NCBI GenBank assembly: GCA_964200075.2
Contig: CAXNAA020000345.1
Span: 1-22,205 of the forward strand
DNA from: Sphacelaria rigidula
Lineage: Eukaryota; Phaeophyceae; Sphacelariales
Reading direction: 5' to 3'
DNA length: 22,205 bases
How positions within the stretch are numbered: position 1 is the stretch's first letter; each line of letters begins with the position of its first letter. The position numbers were made by a program, and so were the translations under genes. Shown here one piece after another: positions 9,898 through 19,432 of the stretch. The notes beneath the pieces are model-generated. The model did no database searches and had not been told where the DNA came from. It saw only the letters and a program-made list of their open reading frames with translations.

Positions 9898-9989
9898 CTG
9901 TTCAACAGAAATCTAGAATCTAAGCCTCTTTCAGTAGCTCGAGCAAAGGATTTGTCCCCCTCCACCGCGAGGTCAAGCGCTGACACAGC
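9898..9989 (-). CDS. TPR gene, 92-base exon
   Basis: The acceptor is TTCATCACCAG (phase 0) and the donor AACAG|GTGAGA (phase 2), a near-perfect donor. It encodes AVSALDLAVEGDKSFARATE then RGLDSRFLLN. It completes helix B of the TPR begun by LDMFDRGEYGK in the upstream exon and supplies the lead into NRGDC of the next. No uninterrupted long frame marks this exon; it was found from the gap in TPR register and phase. Confidence 0.85.
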
Positions 9990-10948
9990 CTGGTGATGAA
10001 CAGCGCAAAATAGCGAGGGATGATGAGCGTGTAAGTATTCGCCAAATCATACGCGCTTTGCTTGCAGCATTACAGCGACGACGCATATTCGAACCCCGGC
10101 GATGCGTCTTTACGGGGCGTCGGTGTACGATAGTACCTATTCCCGACGCTCACTGACCACAGTCAAAGACTGGCTGGCTACTCATGGCATCGAAAGTCAG
10201 AACTATTGAGAGCCAACACAGATCGATGTGGTGCAAGCACTGCCTCACTCCCTCAGAAGAATGCTTCATGCTGCAGGCGCCCGAAAGAATCCGGCCACAG
10301 ACAGTTGAGGGCTTCAGATGTGAAGCACCGTATCTCCTCAAACCCTTGCGAGTATGTCGGTCCGTGGATGCCGCCTTGTTTTAACAATATGATGTCTCTG
10401 ATATAACGAATAATTGGTGGTGTTGTCGCTAATACTGTCTAGTTGGCGAATCCCTTTATCGCTGAAGACACACCCGCGACTTTCCCGTCGCCGTTTGAGT
10501 TCGAGCCTGCATCATAGGGGACATCATGGCCCGCCGGAAACACCCAGTTCTTCCAGCTGTAAAGCACCCAAGCCTCGCGCTCGTTTCCGAAGAAAAAATT
10601 ACATGAGGTTGCATCCGTGCAACAAAAGAAGTAATATGGTTGGGCACCATATGTTACAATACGGGTGAATGACAAACTCACAGTTCAGATAGTATTGCGT
10701 ACCCACGCGGGCATTTGTTGGTCCGCAGAGCATTCAGCGACGTTGACAAGCTGTTGTGAAACTTCGTGCCGGAAAGATTATCCATACCTTGTCACCCCTT
10801 CGCGTAATCTCCATACTCGAAAAATACGGCGCGTTGTCGTGACTGCTCTGATGCAAGTTTGTCAGACCACCGACATGTCGGGGCTAATATAGAGTAGTTG
10901 TGTATTACTCGACACATTACTTGTTCTTTGGTACAAATGGCATATGTC

Positions 10949-10949
10949 G

Positions 10950-10986
<37 letters not shown>
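10949..10986 (+). repeat. (GTT)n microsatellite
   Basis: About twelve perfect GTT units lie inside an intron of the minus-strand TPR gene. Confidence 0.97.
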
Positions 10987-11222
10987 CTTCACATTAAAAT
11001 CCGTTTCAATATCTGCGCAGTACTCTGTCCTTCGTCTGTGACCACCGGTTCCCGAGATCGGACTAATGTGCGGAAATAATAATGACTCTGTACTGAGCAT
11101 CTGATGCGGACGCCTTACGTCGTCACAGGCTAACTACTCAAATTAGGGTAAAACAAAATCAAAATAGAATTGGACCCAGAAAAATTCACACAGGCGCGAT
11201 ACAGAGAGGGAGGGGGGGGGGG

Positions 11223-11285
11223 CGTACTCATTTGTTGCTTGCCTTAGTCGTTTGACCATTGACCACGCATCCCTTTCGAGATGGA
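11223..11285 (-). repeat. C-run-flanked repeat A', copy 2 (inverted)
   Basis: Read on the minus strand, TCTCGAAAGGGATGCGTGGT through AACAAATGAGTACGCC matches 22064-22124 with only about three differences in 61 bases. On the plus strand G runs flank it (about 11207-11222 and 11291-11303), equivalent to C runs in the repeat's own orientation. The close identity suggests a recent dispersal. Confidence 0.8.
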
Positions 11286-11379
11286 GCAGAGGGAGGGGGG
11301 GGAGCCACCGAAAATAAAAAGAAGAAGAAAAGGGAGAAGGCATATAGTCACTGAAAAATACTCTTCAACCTCGGCGCAC

Positions 11380-11796
11380 CTTGCCGTACTCTCCTCGGTC
11401 GAACATGTCCAAGGCCCAATCATTTAGCACAAGACACCGCTGTCTCGTGATGTAGCTGGGCTCTTCATATCTCGCCTCATCGACACTGCTACTATCGCCC
11501 CTGCCTTCTCGCCGTACATCCTCTCGTTTCCTTTCCTGTCCTTCCTCGCCTCCAGTATCTTTCACGCCTTCGCCAGCAATGACGCCGCCGCCGTCGGCAA
11601 AACTAAATTCGCCATCTGTCCAATTTTGACCCGTCGGGGTTTCATCTGTCGATATCTCTCTGTCCGATCCTGGCTGTGAACAACCACTGTGTGTCGCCTG
11701 AGGATCGTGCCAACGATATTCTGGATCGGACCCAGCGTGGGGTATGGCGAGCCGAAATTTCTGCCGGAGCTCGGATGCCAGCCTCTCTTGCTCGGC
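11380..11796 (-). CDS. TPR gene, 139-codon exon with acidic low-complexity insert
   Basis: The acceptor is ATAATAAAACAG (phase 0) and the donor GGCAAG|GTGCGC (phase 0). It opens with a charged helix (AEQERLASELRQKFRLAI). About 85 residues rich in Asp, Glu, Gly, Ser and Thr follow (for example GGEEGQERKREDVRREGRGD). It ends in a TPR helix A, RCLVLNDWALDMFDRGEYGK. The insert therefore separates two TPR blocks, probably as a flexible surface loop. The link to the previous exon ending at 14450 is phase-compatible but less certain than the other junctions. Confidence 0.82.
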
Positions 11797-12057
11797 CTGT
11801 TTTATTATCAAGAGTAGTCACGTATCACCATGCACTCTCCGAGGAGATCACAAGCATGCAAATAGCTGCATTTACAGTAAGTGTGCGCTGTGAATACGAG
11901 AAGCAGCACAAAACAGCCGTGAAAAAATCTCCCGCGCTGCGCCAGAGCCTTGCTACGATAGCCCTCCCCCCAAAACCCAGCCCAGGAACCCCGATGGGAT
12001 TGACGTCGGTTGGTGATGACGCTGTAAAACACGCCACTCACTGCGTAAGCTAGACAA

Positions 12058-12248
12058 CCAGGTTACCGATTTTGTTTCGCGTTCTTGCGTTTTTTCCCCC
12101 GGTAATCATGATGGTAGTCGAGCTAGATCGTGTTGTGCGGCGTGGGAGAACCTCAACTCCGCACAAAGGGGACGATCGTACTACGTAGTGTTTACATCGC
12201 CAGAAACCCATGAGGCAGTGTATAAGCCGTGGCTGTGTCTGGAAGTGG
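12058..12248 (+). repeat. Dispersed repeat family B, copy 2
   Basis: It begins CCAGGTTACCGATT and shares blocks with 3658-3845: GTCGAGCTAG, CTCCGCACAAAGGGGAC, ACTACGTA and ACCCATGAGGCAGTGT. It is non-coding and inside an intron. Confidence 0.7.
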
Positions 12249-12379
12249 CAATGTCAAAAAATGAAGCAACTTATTGTTGGCTGTCATCCGAATGCAAGAT
12301 AATCAGTACGCTTCGGGCCGAACAACCTTAGCAGGATGCAGCTGATCCTTCATACGAATCATCGGACACACCACGGTGC

Positions 12380-12512
12380 TTCGCGCTTAGTGATTGATTG
12401 CGAGCCTGGTCCGGCAAAAACCCGGCGTGCTCTGTCCCGGCTTTGTGAGGATGTGAGGTCAATGGTCTCATGACAATGGCGTGCATGTTCATGGGTACAC
12501 CCTCCTCCCCCC
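12380..12512 (+). repeat. Dispersed repeat family A, copy 2
   Basis: GCGAGCCTGGTCCGGCAAAA, ACCCGGCGTGCTCTG, GAGGTCAATGGTCTCATGAC and GCATGTTCATGGGTACAC are shared with the inverted copy at 18885-18990. A C run follows at 12507-12517. It lies in the same intron as the B copy, 130 bases downstream of it. Confidence 0.75.
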
Positions 12513-12833
12513 CCCCAAAACTCACCCCAAAACTGTCGAGAAGAAAATCATCATGCAGCTCTTGATCTCAGGTTTCAGGCTGCGTGAAGCGACTCATATA
12601 GTCGACAGTGGCGAAAACGAACCGAAGCGTGGGAATTCCCAGCTGTTCGTCGTGCTCGACTTTTTTCATTTCGATTTACGTGTACATTTTGCCTCCCCAA
12701 ACCAGTCCCTTTTTTGACGGGGCTATCGTGGAGAGTGTCCTCCCGTCTAGTCTCAGTTTTTTTGCGTCGGAAAAGTATTTCACAGTGTCATCGTGCCACC
12801 CGTCATTTTTCTTTTTCGTCACGCTCTCAACCC

Positions 12834-12963
12834 CTCTCCATTCTCGGGACGAGTCCGTGGTCTACTAGTCTCAAACGATCAAACTCATCTCTTCCCCGGT
12901 ACATGACTTACATTGTGGCATCGTGGATTGGATCATGACCAAAACTCCCGCAGCGCGTCGATT
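12834..12963 (+). repeat. Dispersed repeat family C, copy 1
   Basis: Shared blocks with 16238-16386 are GTCCGTGGTCT, TCCCCGGTACA, CTTGCATT-like ACTTACATT and GGATTG-ATCAT. No coding capacity is seen. Confidence 0.6.
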
Positions 12964-13084
12964 CTCGCCAAACACATTTGTTTTGGCACTCAAGTGCTGA
13001 AGGTTTTCAAGGACGGAAATCAGATAATCCCAACGGTCGGGTGAATAATATGATTCGTCTGGAAATTACTCGATTTTATCGTGG

Positions 13085-13107
13085 TTGATTCGTACCGTAC
13101 GAATCAA
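13085..13107. repeat. 23-bp near-perfect palindrome
   Basis: TTGATTCGTAC, one C, then GTACGAATCAA form 11-base inverted arms with a one-base centre. It lies within an intron. It could be a binding site for a dimeric protein or simply chance; there is no context to choose. Confidence 0.6.
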
Positions 13108-13393
13108 TCATTAGTACAGTCGAGGAACGCACCTACACTGCTTTGAAGATCCACAGGCTAGACATAAACCCCCAACACCGTTGTGATATCCACTGTGTCT
13201 ACCGAATGTTTCGCGCATCACACCAAACTGTGTAATACAATGAAAGAAGCGCACCCTACATGATCATCCATGTCCAAGAGCTTAGAGGGAAACAATGTCG
13301 TCTTGTTATCGGCAGTCAAATCTTTCAGGGGGTGAGGGCAATTTGATGAGCACGGACTACTCCGCTGCTTCACCAATTCTGTTTCTCGTCAAA

Positions 13394-13475
13394 CTTTCCA
13401 ACCTCTCCTCTTCCTCGGGACTACTCCGTGGTTTCGGGGGCTCATCCCACCCCTCCCCCGGTGCACATGTTATCC
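13394..13475 (+). repeat. Dispersed repeat family C, copy 2 (partial)
   Basis: CTCGGGAC-ACTCCGTGGT and CCCTCCCCCGGTGCACATG correspond to the first half of the copies at 12834 and 16238. The end is diverged or missing. Confidence 0.5.
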
Positions 13476-14449
13476 TTTAATCACGAACAAAATGAACCAC
13501 CACGATTGATACGCCGTCGCACGCAATGCAACTATGTTCATTAATCGAATCGGCCACCTTTTCTCGCCAGTGAGTCGAAGGAGACCGCTAACAATTGATG
13601 AACCACACACACCAAATTGGTGCCGGTTGGACGAGCGGTACTACTGTCGCGACCAAAGAGCGAAGGCAACTAACTGTACGCGTTGCGGCCACCTGCGTTT
13701 CCAGTTCCCCTTCAATATTTTCCAAGTTTATATTTCGAGGCACAGTCCGGAAGGTCACTGCCTCGATTCCTCCATGGCTCCTGCGTCCGAAGATATCGAG
13801 CACCGAATCACACCGACCGGAAGCAACGAGATGCTGAACGGATTTAAGCGGCAAGGTAGATGTGAGCGATGCTGCTCCGCCATGAAATACCCACCCCGCA
13901 AACCCTACTACTGCACCGTCGCTACTACCGGCATCACTTCATAGCACGGTTCGTCACTTTACTACGACATTTTGCAAGATCGACTCTGGAATGTGGAGCT
14001 ATGAACTCGGATACTAGTCAGTATTCATCTCCTACGTTGTACCGTTGTTTCCGTCTTGTTCTCCTTGATAGGCACCATTATCTCATGACCACGGCTGAAT
14101 CCCTGGGAAGCAAGAATTGTCCGACGATCAACCAATCAAATCAATCTACCAGACCATCGAATTTTTGGACTGAAAGCAAGCTTGAATGAGGACCTCGTTC
14201 GAGTCGCTGTTCGAGCCTCTGCCCCCCTTCACCATCTCCGTACCCTGCCAGCTTGTTCGCCTCCCGATCTTGTGTCCCTGCTCCTTTCTCCGCCCCGTGT
14301 TGCGTGTTACCCCCCCTTTTATCGTTTTCTCTACTGGCTATATAGTCGGTGGTGCCGGCTTCTCTGTCGTTCCGAGCCCACTCTCTTGCTGTTCTGTTGT
14401 GCTCGCTGTCATTCCCGTGATTATCGCCGGCTGTGCGGGTATCAGATAC

Positions 14450-14588
14450 ATGGTTGGTGTGCTTGAGAGAGCCGTGCAGAACCGCAGCGGCGTTGTGTAG
14501 CGCGGCCTTTCCAATATGGACACCTTGAAAGTGCTGGAAGGCCGCTTCGTCGTAGTCCTTCAGCGCTCCCACGAAGTCTTTCAGGCGT
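14450..14588 (-). CDS. TPR gene, exon with TPR helix B and next helix A
   Basis: The acceptor is AATGTACCAG (phase 2 entry) and the proposed donor AACCAT|GTATCT (phase 0). It encodes RLKDFVGALKDYDEAAFQHF, then GVHIGKAALHNAAAVLHGSL. The first part continues VVRAGCKR of the upstream exon with exact 34-residue TPR spacing. An earlier donor, TTTCAAG|GTGTCC at 14524, would remove the LHNAAAVLHG helix, which looks like genuine TPR. The frame stays open to 14141, but beyond the donor it turns into non-TPR low-complexity sequence. Confidence 0.75.
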
Positions 14589-15965
14589 CTGGTACATTCA
14601 TTGTTTTTGCACGGTTACCCCCCGTTTTTCCCCCAGGGTATCGTGAGTATGACTATCGTGTACACATGATGGATATATTCGGGGCGTGTCTTAGTAGTAT
14701 TTGCGCGTTGCTTCGTTGTCACAAGAAATAACATGTGAGCCAAGGGGGGGCCGGGGCGACATTTTCAGCATCAATATCCCCAAAGCCTTCGAATAGAGGG
14801 GGGGAAGGCGGACGAGGAGAAAGGGTGCTACGCATGTTATCACGTTATCCTCCACGATATCGCAGTTGCACCAACTTATTGTCCAGAAAATAGGAAAGGA
14901 AAATATATCTGGAGAAATCCATAGCTGGCTTGGCAGCAGCCGTGAGAACTCCGAAGTCTGCCCGGAAAGGAGAGTGTTTCTACGCGCCACCTGGACTGTA
15001 AAAAAATCATACTCTGGGCTGGAATTAATCGCAAGGCTCCATGTTGAACCCGAAAAAATCTATCAGGGGGAGAGTTGGGAGAGGGGGATATGGCTAATTA
15101 CATATCTCAAGATAGAAACTCCCCCCCATGCTTTATTGCACAAGGAAATATAGAAGCGTCAAAAGAAATGCAGTACACAACGCATTGGTGTTTTTTTCAA
15201 ACAAATAGAGCCGCTACGCCCGGTAGTCTATTGGTACAACTGCCACCATTAGGTTTGGCAAAGAAAGGGTTTTGATCCCCGCCAGATGGGCCTAGTTAGC
15301 TCTTCTTTGCTCAGAAGTATCTGATTCCCGTTGTTAAAAGGGTGAGTCTGTGAGTAGCAAACAAAAGTCTGCTTCACTGAATTTGTGATACTGTACCGTG
15401 TTCAAAGGGTTACGGGAGTGCTCATCCTATCCGCGATTCCAAAATGTAGAGCGAGATATAGTTTTTTTCATCCCTCGAGACCACGGGCTGGTCCCGAGGA
15501 CGGGGAAGGGTTGAAAGTGACACGAAAAAACAAAATACAGAGAGCACCGCTACGTCAACGCAAAGGCAAGTGGACCAACAGAATACTACAACGTACTGTT
15601 ACACATTTCAGCGATCGAGAAGCAGTTCTTTCTTCGTTCTTCAGACGGTGGTGCTGTGTACAACGGATGCTTCCCGCGCAGTTTTCTTTGTTCCTCCGGA
15701 AAAAGGGTTAGGAGCAGGACACATTGCTCTATCCAAGGCAAATCACCACGTGAAATGTTCCTGAACATTTGTTGTGATCGCCGGCAATCGAGTACAATCA
15801 TCACCGCCGCTCGATCAGCGTACACGCCGTGCTTCTTGTAACGACGACGATACATACGCATGAGAGCTGACCGTTGTCAAACCTTAACCGAAGGTTGCCA
15901 CATTCTTGATTTCCTTCTTTCTTATTGTCTCGAATACCCGCATGCGATCGGTGTGACTGACTCAC
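14589..15965 (-). other. Intron of TPR gene with a tRNA-like stretch
   Basis: This is a 1377-base intron with a strong donor, AAACG|GTGAGT. It contains the tRNA-like region at 15211-15290. Short open frames have no recognisable domain, and the TPR register across the junction is exact. Confidence 0.75.
15211..15290 (+). repeat. Degenerate tRNA-like sequence, possible SINE head
   Basis: TAGTCTATTGGTAC at 15224 resembles an RNA polymerase III A box and tRNA D-arm. GGGTTTTGATCCCC at 15267 resembles a B box and T-arm (three G-C pairs around a seven-base loop). The spacing of about 40 bases fits. The acceptor ends do not pair and the anticodon arm is poor, so it is not a working tRNA. A tRNA-derived short interspersed element is the likeliest reading; chance is possible. 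Confidence 0.3.
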
Positions 15966-16036
15966 CGTTTGCACCCGGCCCTGACCACGGGCACCTTCAC
16001 GTCCTCCGGGATGACGTCAGCTACCTTATCTAGGAG
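15966..16036 (-). CDS. TPR gene, 71-base exon
   Basis: The acceptor is CACGTGTCCAG (phase 0) and the donor AAACG|GTGAGT (phase 2), a near-consensus donor. It encodes LLDKVADVIPEDVKVPVVRA then GCKR. It forms helix B of the TPR started by ADAGDDRAAVK upstream, plus helix A of the next. It is too short to stand out as an open frame and was found from splice sites and register. Confidence 0.85.
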
Positions 16037-16237
16037 CTGGACACGTGTGCAACAATATACAACCGACGCAGACAGGATATGTTGCGTAGAACGAGGGCTA
16101 GCGAGATACACCACCGGCTGCAGTGATCCGCACCAGGGAAGTCAGTCTGATCTAACACAGACCAGAAAATCCCAACAGCGGTCAAAAGACACTTTTGAAA
16201 CACGCGTTCCTTAGCCTAGTGTTGTTTTTTGTCACAG

Positions 16238-16386
16238 GTTCGACCCCTCCCCCTCCTGGGATGCGTCCGTGGTCTGGAGGTATCAATCCATCTCTCCCCC
16301 GGTACACGCCTTGCATTTTGGTCCTGCGGATTGAATCATCGGTTCCACACCGCACCAAGTCTCGTCAAACCAACCCAGTCGAATGA
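16238..16386 (+). repeat. Dispersed repeat family C, copy 3
   Basis: It shares GTCCGTGGTCT, CATCTCTCCCCCGGTACA and GGATTGAATCAT with the copy at 12834. The match extends over about 110 bases with scattered differences. Confidence 0.6.
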
Positions 16387-16683
16387 ACTCATCAGCTACT
16401 CACGTCCGCAAGCTTCCGACGACAAAAATCAAGTGCTGTGGCAAGAGAAATCAAACTAGACGTATCCGGCGGGAACCAGGGCTGCATTCTTTCCACCGCA
16501 ATGGTGCCAGAAATACAGTATTATTAAACCGTTGGGGCTTCAGCCCATGCTATCCTGTTATTTTCTAGTGCAATGCGTGAACAGTTTTTTACAAGGGCAG
16601 CATTGTCTTGCGGGTAGTTACTCGTCCGCGTGCCCCTGAAGCGGAGAATGGACAGATTTTGGGTCCCCTCAGTTTTTTCGTAA

Positions 16684-16739
16684 ATTATTATTATTACTAT
16701 TATTACTATTACTATTACTATTATTATTACTACTACTAT

Positions 16740-16783
<44 letters not shown>

Positions 16784-16818
16784 TTACTATCAGTATTATT
16801 ACTATCAGTATTATTACT
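16684..16818 (+). repeat. Long (ATT/ACT)n microsatellite
   Basis: About 135 bases are built almost only from ATT and ACT triplets, with a pure (ACT)n core at roughly 16727-16782 and two CAG interruptions near the end. It produces artificial poly-Tyr (plus) and poly-Val/Ile (minus) frames that are not genes. Confidence 0.97.
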
Positions 16819-17222
16819 GTTGTGTTCGTCACATTAGCTTGGTCTCTCGAACCCGAGGTCAATAATATGTATAAATAAATATACCTAGCAACGTTTGGGG
16901 AGGTTGTTCTGCATGGATCGATGTGCTATTCACGCCTAGGAAGGTGTTCCGAAGTAGGAGTTCAATATGACAATGTTTGTGGAGCCATCGCAATCTGAAT
17001 TCATGAAGTAGCATTCGAGAATAATGTTCCATCGAACATGTGAGCTATCCATCGCACACTGCACGCTGCAGAAATCGAAAATCCCTAGTGACACCGACAC
17101 GTCGATAGCTCGACCAGCAGCAGAAGCTTCTTCTCCTGAGTCGTGATGAATATACATATGCTCTTTTATAACGGTGTTGCAAGTGGCACTTGTCCGAAAC
17201 TGTCTTCCCGAAAAAACAGCAC

Positions 17223-17381
17223 CTTGACGGCTGCCCTGTCGTCACCAGCATCAGCCGTAGCAGTTGCCTTGGCAAAGAGTTCTTCCGCGGCTCCAAGGCA
17301 ACGCTTGTGATAAATCACAACCTCTGGGTGATCGGGGCACAACTCTCTCGCCTTGGACATGTCCGCGTTTCCGTGTACAAC
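17223..17381 (-). CDS. TPR gene, 53-codon TPR exon
   Basis: The acceptor is GGCGCAAAG (phase 0, weak pyrimidine tract) and the donor GTCAAG|GTGCTG (phase 0). It encodes VVHGNADMSKARELCPDHPE, VVIYHKRCLGAAEELFAKAT and ATADAGDDRAAVK. The first part is TPR helix B following AKIRWALGM with exact spacing, then a long linker helix, then the next helix A. The start was chosen by register, since several upstream residues are also in frame. Confidence 0.82.
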
Positions 17382-19044
17382 CTTTGCGCCGAACATACGT
17401 TTATGTGGCCAAGTGTCGCACGCAATGGAGGGGGGGGGGAGGGGGGGGCAGACCACGCGGCGGGGTTACCCACCAACACTGTTCCAACAAGTGAGGGAAA
17501 ACCTGGCAACAAGAGCAGGAATAGTGTTCTAGGGCATGACCAAGTTCATAAGCTATCGTGTACACACCCTTTTTGACGAAAAGGGGCAGCAGCAATGTTT
17601 CCCTCGATTCGCTAACTACGAGCGTTCGATGCCCTAGCGGAGGGGGAGGGGGGGGGGGGCGTGAAGGACAGCAGGCAACATTTCATGCATCAAAACGAGA
17701 ATCGAGGAGTGGGGTATGTGGAAATATTTCGAAGACTACGGCCATTTGAAGAAACGGATCGGCTACCACTTATTCTCGAAAGTTCGCACGGAGCGCCTGA
17801 GCATGCGCATGCTGCGGAGCACAATACTATATAAACCTACACCAGCGCGCGTGAGGGGAAAAGGAGGGGATACAGGCGAGCACTGCGAGTGTACAGCATG
17901 TTATTCTGTGGTTACCGTCGCCTGTGTCTGGAACTTTCTCACGCCGATGCAGCATACGCCGCAGCGGGGGTAGCCGAGAATCACACGCGTTACGAATGTA
18001 CTTAAATCAGTTACATCAATCTAGCTGGTGCGGGGACGATGTCGATTACTTCTCAGGGCTTGCTGCACGGCGCCAATGACTTTTTCTTGCGCTAAACGGG
18101 CGTTGCCCTGCTTGGAAGGAACCCGTATAGCTTAGCAGATAAATGCAGGGCCGACGAATGAAGCGAGGGTCCGCCAATGTCGCTATGCACCGCTCTGTCT
18201 TCGCGTCAGGGCCCCCAACATTTTTACACGTAGGGCAAAAGAATTCGCCGGCGACACGTTACAGAACTGGACCTCTCTTCGGTTTTATTATTCACAAACT
18301 TTGCCTTGATTTTCCGCGATTTTTTTTCATTCTCGTTAGTCGTATTTCAGCGGGAAAAAGCAAAACAGAGGTACAGTTGTGAGTGTGTCGGCGAGTCTGT
18401 TGCAAACCGCGTGTCAAACGTTCGGGTCTCAACTCGAAAAATTGAGCGTTGCGTGGCGATGTTTGCAATATTCGCACCAAGATCGCTCTGCATACAAACG
18501 TACATACGATATAGGGTTTTAGGATACCGGCTACAGCTTTTGAACAACGATGAATCAAGCCATGAGAGACCTTAACCGCGTTTTTCCTCGTCTCGAGAGC
18601 TGCACGCTTACACAGTATATGGGAATTCGGAACAAAAAATATCATCGGGATTTTCAAAAGAGCCATCACTTTCACGATACCAACAGGGTGGATTCCTGAG
18701 TTAGATGGCTCCGCGTGACAACGTCAGCTAGCCCAGTATAACGACGTGCCCAGCTTGCCCTTACGCGGTGCCGTTCAGAATATATGACATTCTGACACAA
18801 TAGGGGTTTGTTGCTCGGCCCAACTTGTATCTCCAGGCAGAAGTGTACCAGTAGAGTATGATGAAGTAACTAAATTTTTCGGTGTACTCATGATCATGCA
18901 TGCCATAGTCATGAGACCGTTGACCTCGCATCCCTACAAAGATGGGAGGGAGCACGCCGGGTTTTTGCCGGACCAGGCTCGCTCAATTTCCCGGTGGGGG
19001 AATGTGAGAAGTATCCCCAATCGTGATATACAAACGATCCTCAC
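17382..19044 (-). other. Intron of TPR gene (1.66 kb) with G-runs and repeat A
   Basis: The donor is GGAATG|GTGAGG. It holds two G-rich tracts on the plus strand (about 17427-17449 and 17640-17660) and the inverted family A copy. The minus frame at 18675-18292 is stop-free but unlike the rest of the protein, and exact register excludes an exon. Confidence 0.75.
18885..18990 (-). repeat. Dispersed repeat family A, copy 3 (inverted)
   Basis: Read on the minus strand it gives GAGCCTGGTCCGGCAAAAAC, CCGGCGTGCTCC, GGGATGCGAGGTCAACGGTC and TCATGAGTACACC, closely matching 12380-12480. It lies about 55 bases inside the intron from the donor at 19044. Confidence 0.8.
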
Positions 19045-19155
19045 CATTCCCAGGGCCCAGCGTATCTTGGCCCTGAGTATGTAGTCATCCACCGTGCCCC
19101 GCCTGCATCCCAGCACGCTCTCAACGGAGCTAATGGCTTCTACGAATCGCGACAT
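19045..19155 (-). CDS. TPR gene, 37-codon TPR exon
   Basis: The acceptor follows a T-rich tract (TTTTTTGCAG, phase 0) and the donor is GGAATG|GTGAGG (phase 0). It encodes MSRFVEAISSVESVLGCRRG then TVDDYILRAKIRWALGM. It completes the TPR begun by HFCRTVALVK upstream and starts the next. The first codon is ATG, but this is an internal exon, because phase and register continue from upstream. Confidence 0.88.
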
Positions 19156-19432
19156 CTGCAAAAAAACAAAGAAAAAACAGGCGTAAGGGGGACAGCAATT
19201 GGAGGCGCTGCTTTCGAATATTCCGTGGCTTGATAGATAGCCCAGCCAGCTCAGCGGGGGCGATCTGCAATCGCTCCGGCTTTTCTCGCGCGCGCTTTTC
19301 GTTATACGGGCATGCCTTGTCAAAGGAAACGGTTTTCTACTGTGGGCGTTCTGGAACAGAAATGCTGTGGTCGGCTTTGAGTTCACATGTGACCTTGTGT
19401 GTAGTCCGCATACTGTACTGTCGTTGGACAAT

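Larger units (their letters stand above)
9990..11379 (-). other. Intron of TPR gene with (GTT)n and repeat A' copy
   Basis: This is a 1390-base intron with donor GGCAAG|GTGCGC. It contains the (GTT)n microsatellite and the inverted A' repeat between C/G runs. Short open frames at 10200-10680 on both strands show no domain. Register across the junction (GEYGK to AVSAL) leaves no room for another exon. Confidence 0.75.
11797..14449 (-). other. Large intron of TPR gene (2.65 kb), rich in repeats
   Basis: It runs from donor AACCAT|GTATCT to acceptor AAAACAG. It carries repeats B (12058), A (12380) and C (12834, 13394), and a palindrome at 13085. A missed small exon is possible here, since the TPR register on the two sides is not exact. 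No convincing one was found; the minus frame at 13854-13588 has no TPR features. Confidence 0.55.
16037..17222 (-). other. Intron of TPR gene with large microsatellite and repeat C
   Basis: The donor is GTCAAG|GTGCTG. It contains the (ATT/ACT)n tract and family C copy 3. No exon is expected, because RAAVK to LLDKV keeps exact TPR register. Confidence 0.8.

Noticed and set aside
10439-10681. 80-codon minus frame in the intron between 11379 and 9990
   Set aside because: Flanking exons join with exact TPR register and phase, leaving no place for it.
14141-14449. Continuation of the minus frame beyond the proposed donor
   Set aside because: It is stop-free, but the sequence loses TPR character and becomes polar low-complexity; a phase 0 donor at 14449 fits better.
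15586-15861. 91-codon minus frame considered as an extra TPR exon
   Set aside because: The exons at 16036 and 14588 already join in phase and in exact TPR register, so an exon here would break the unit.
16524-16865. Poly-Tyr (plus) and poly-Val/Ile (minus) frames
   Set aside because: Both are translations of the (ATT/ACT)n microsatellite.
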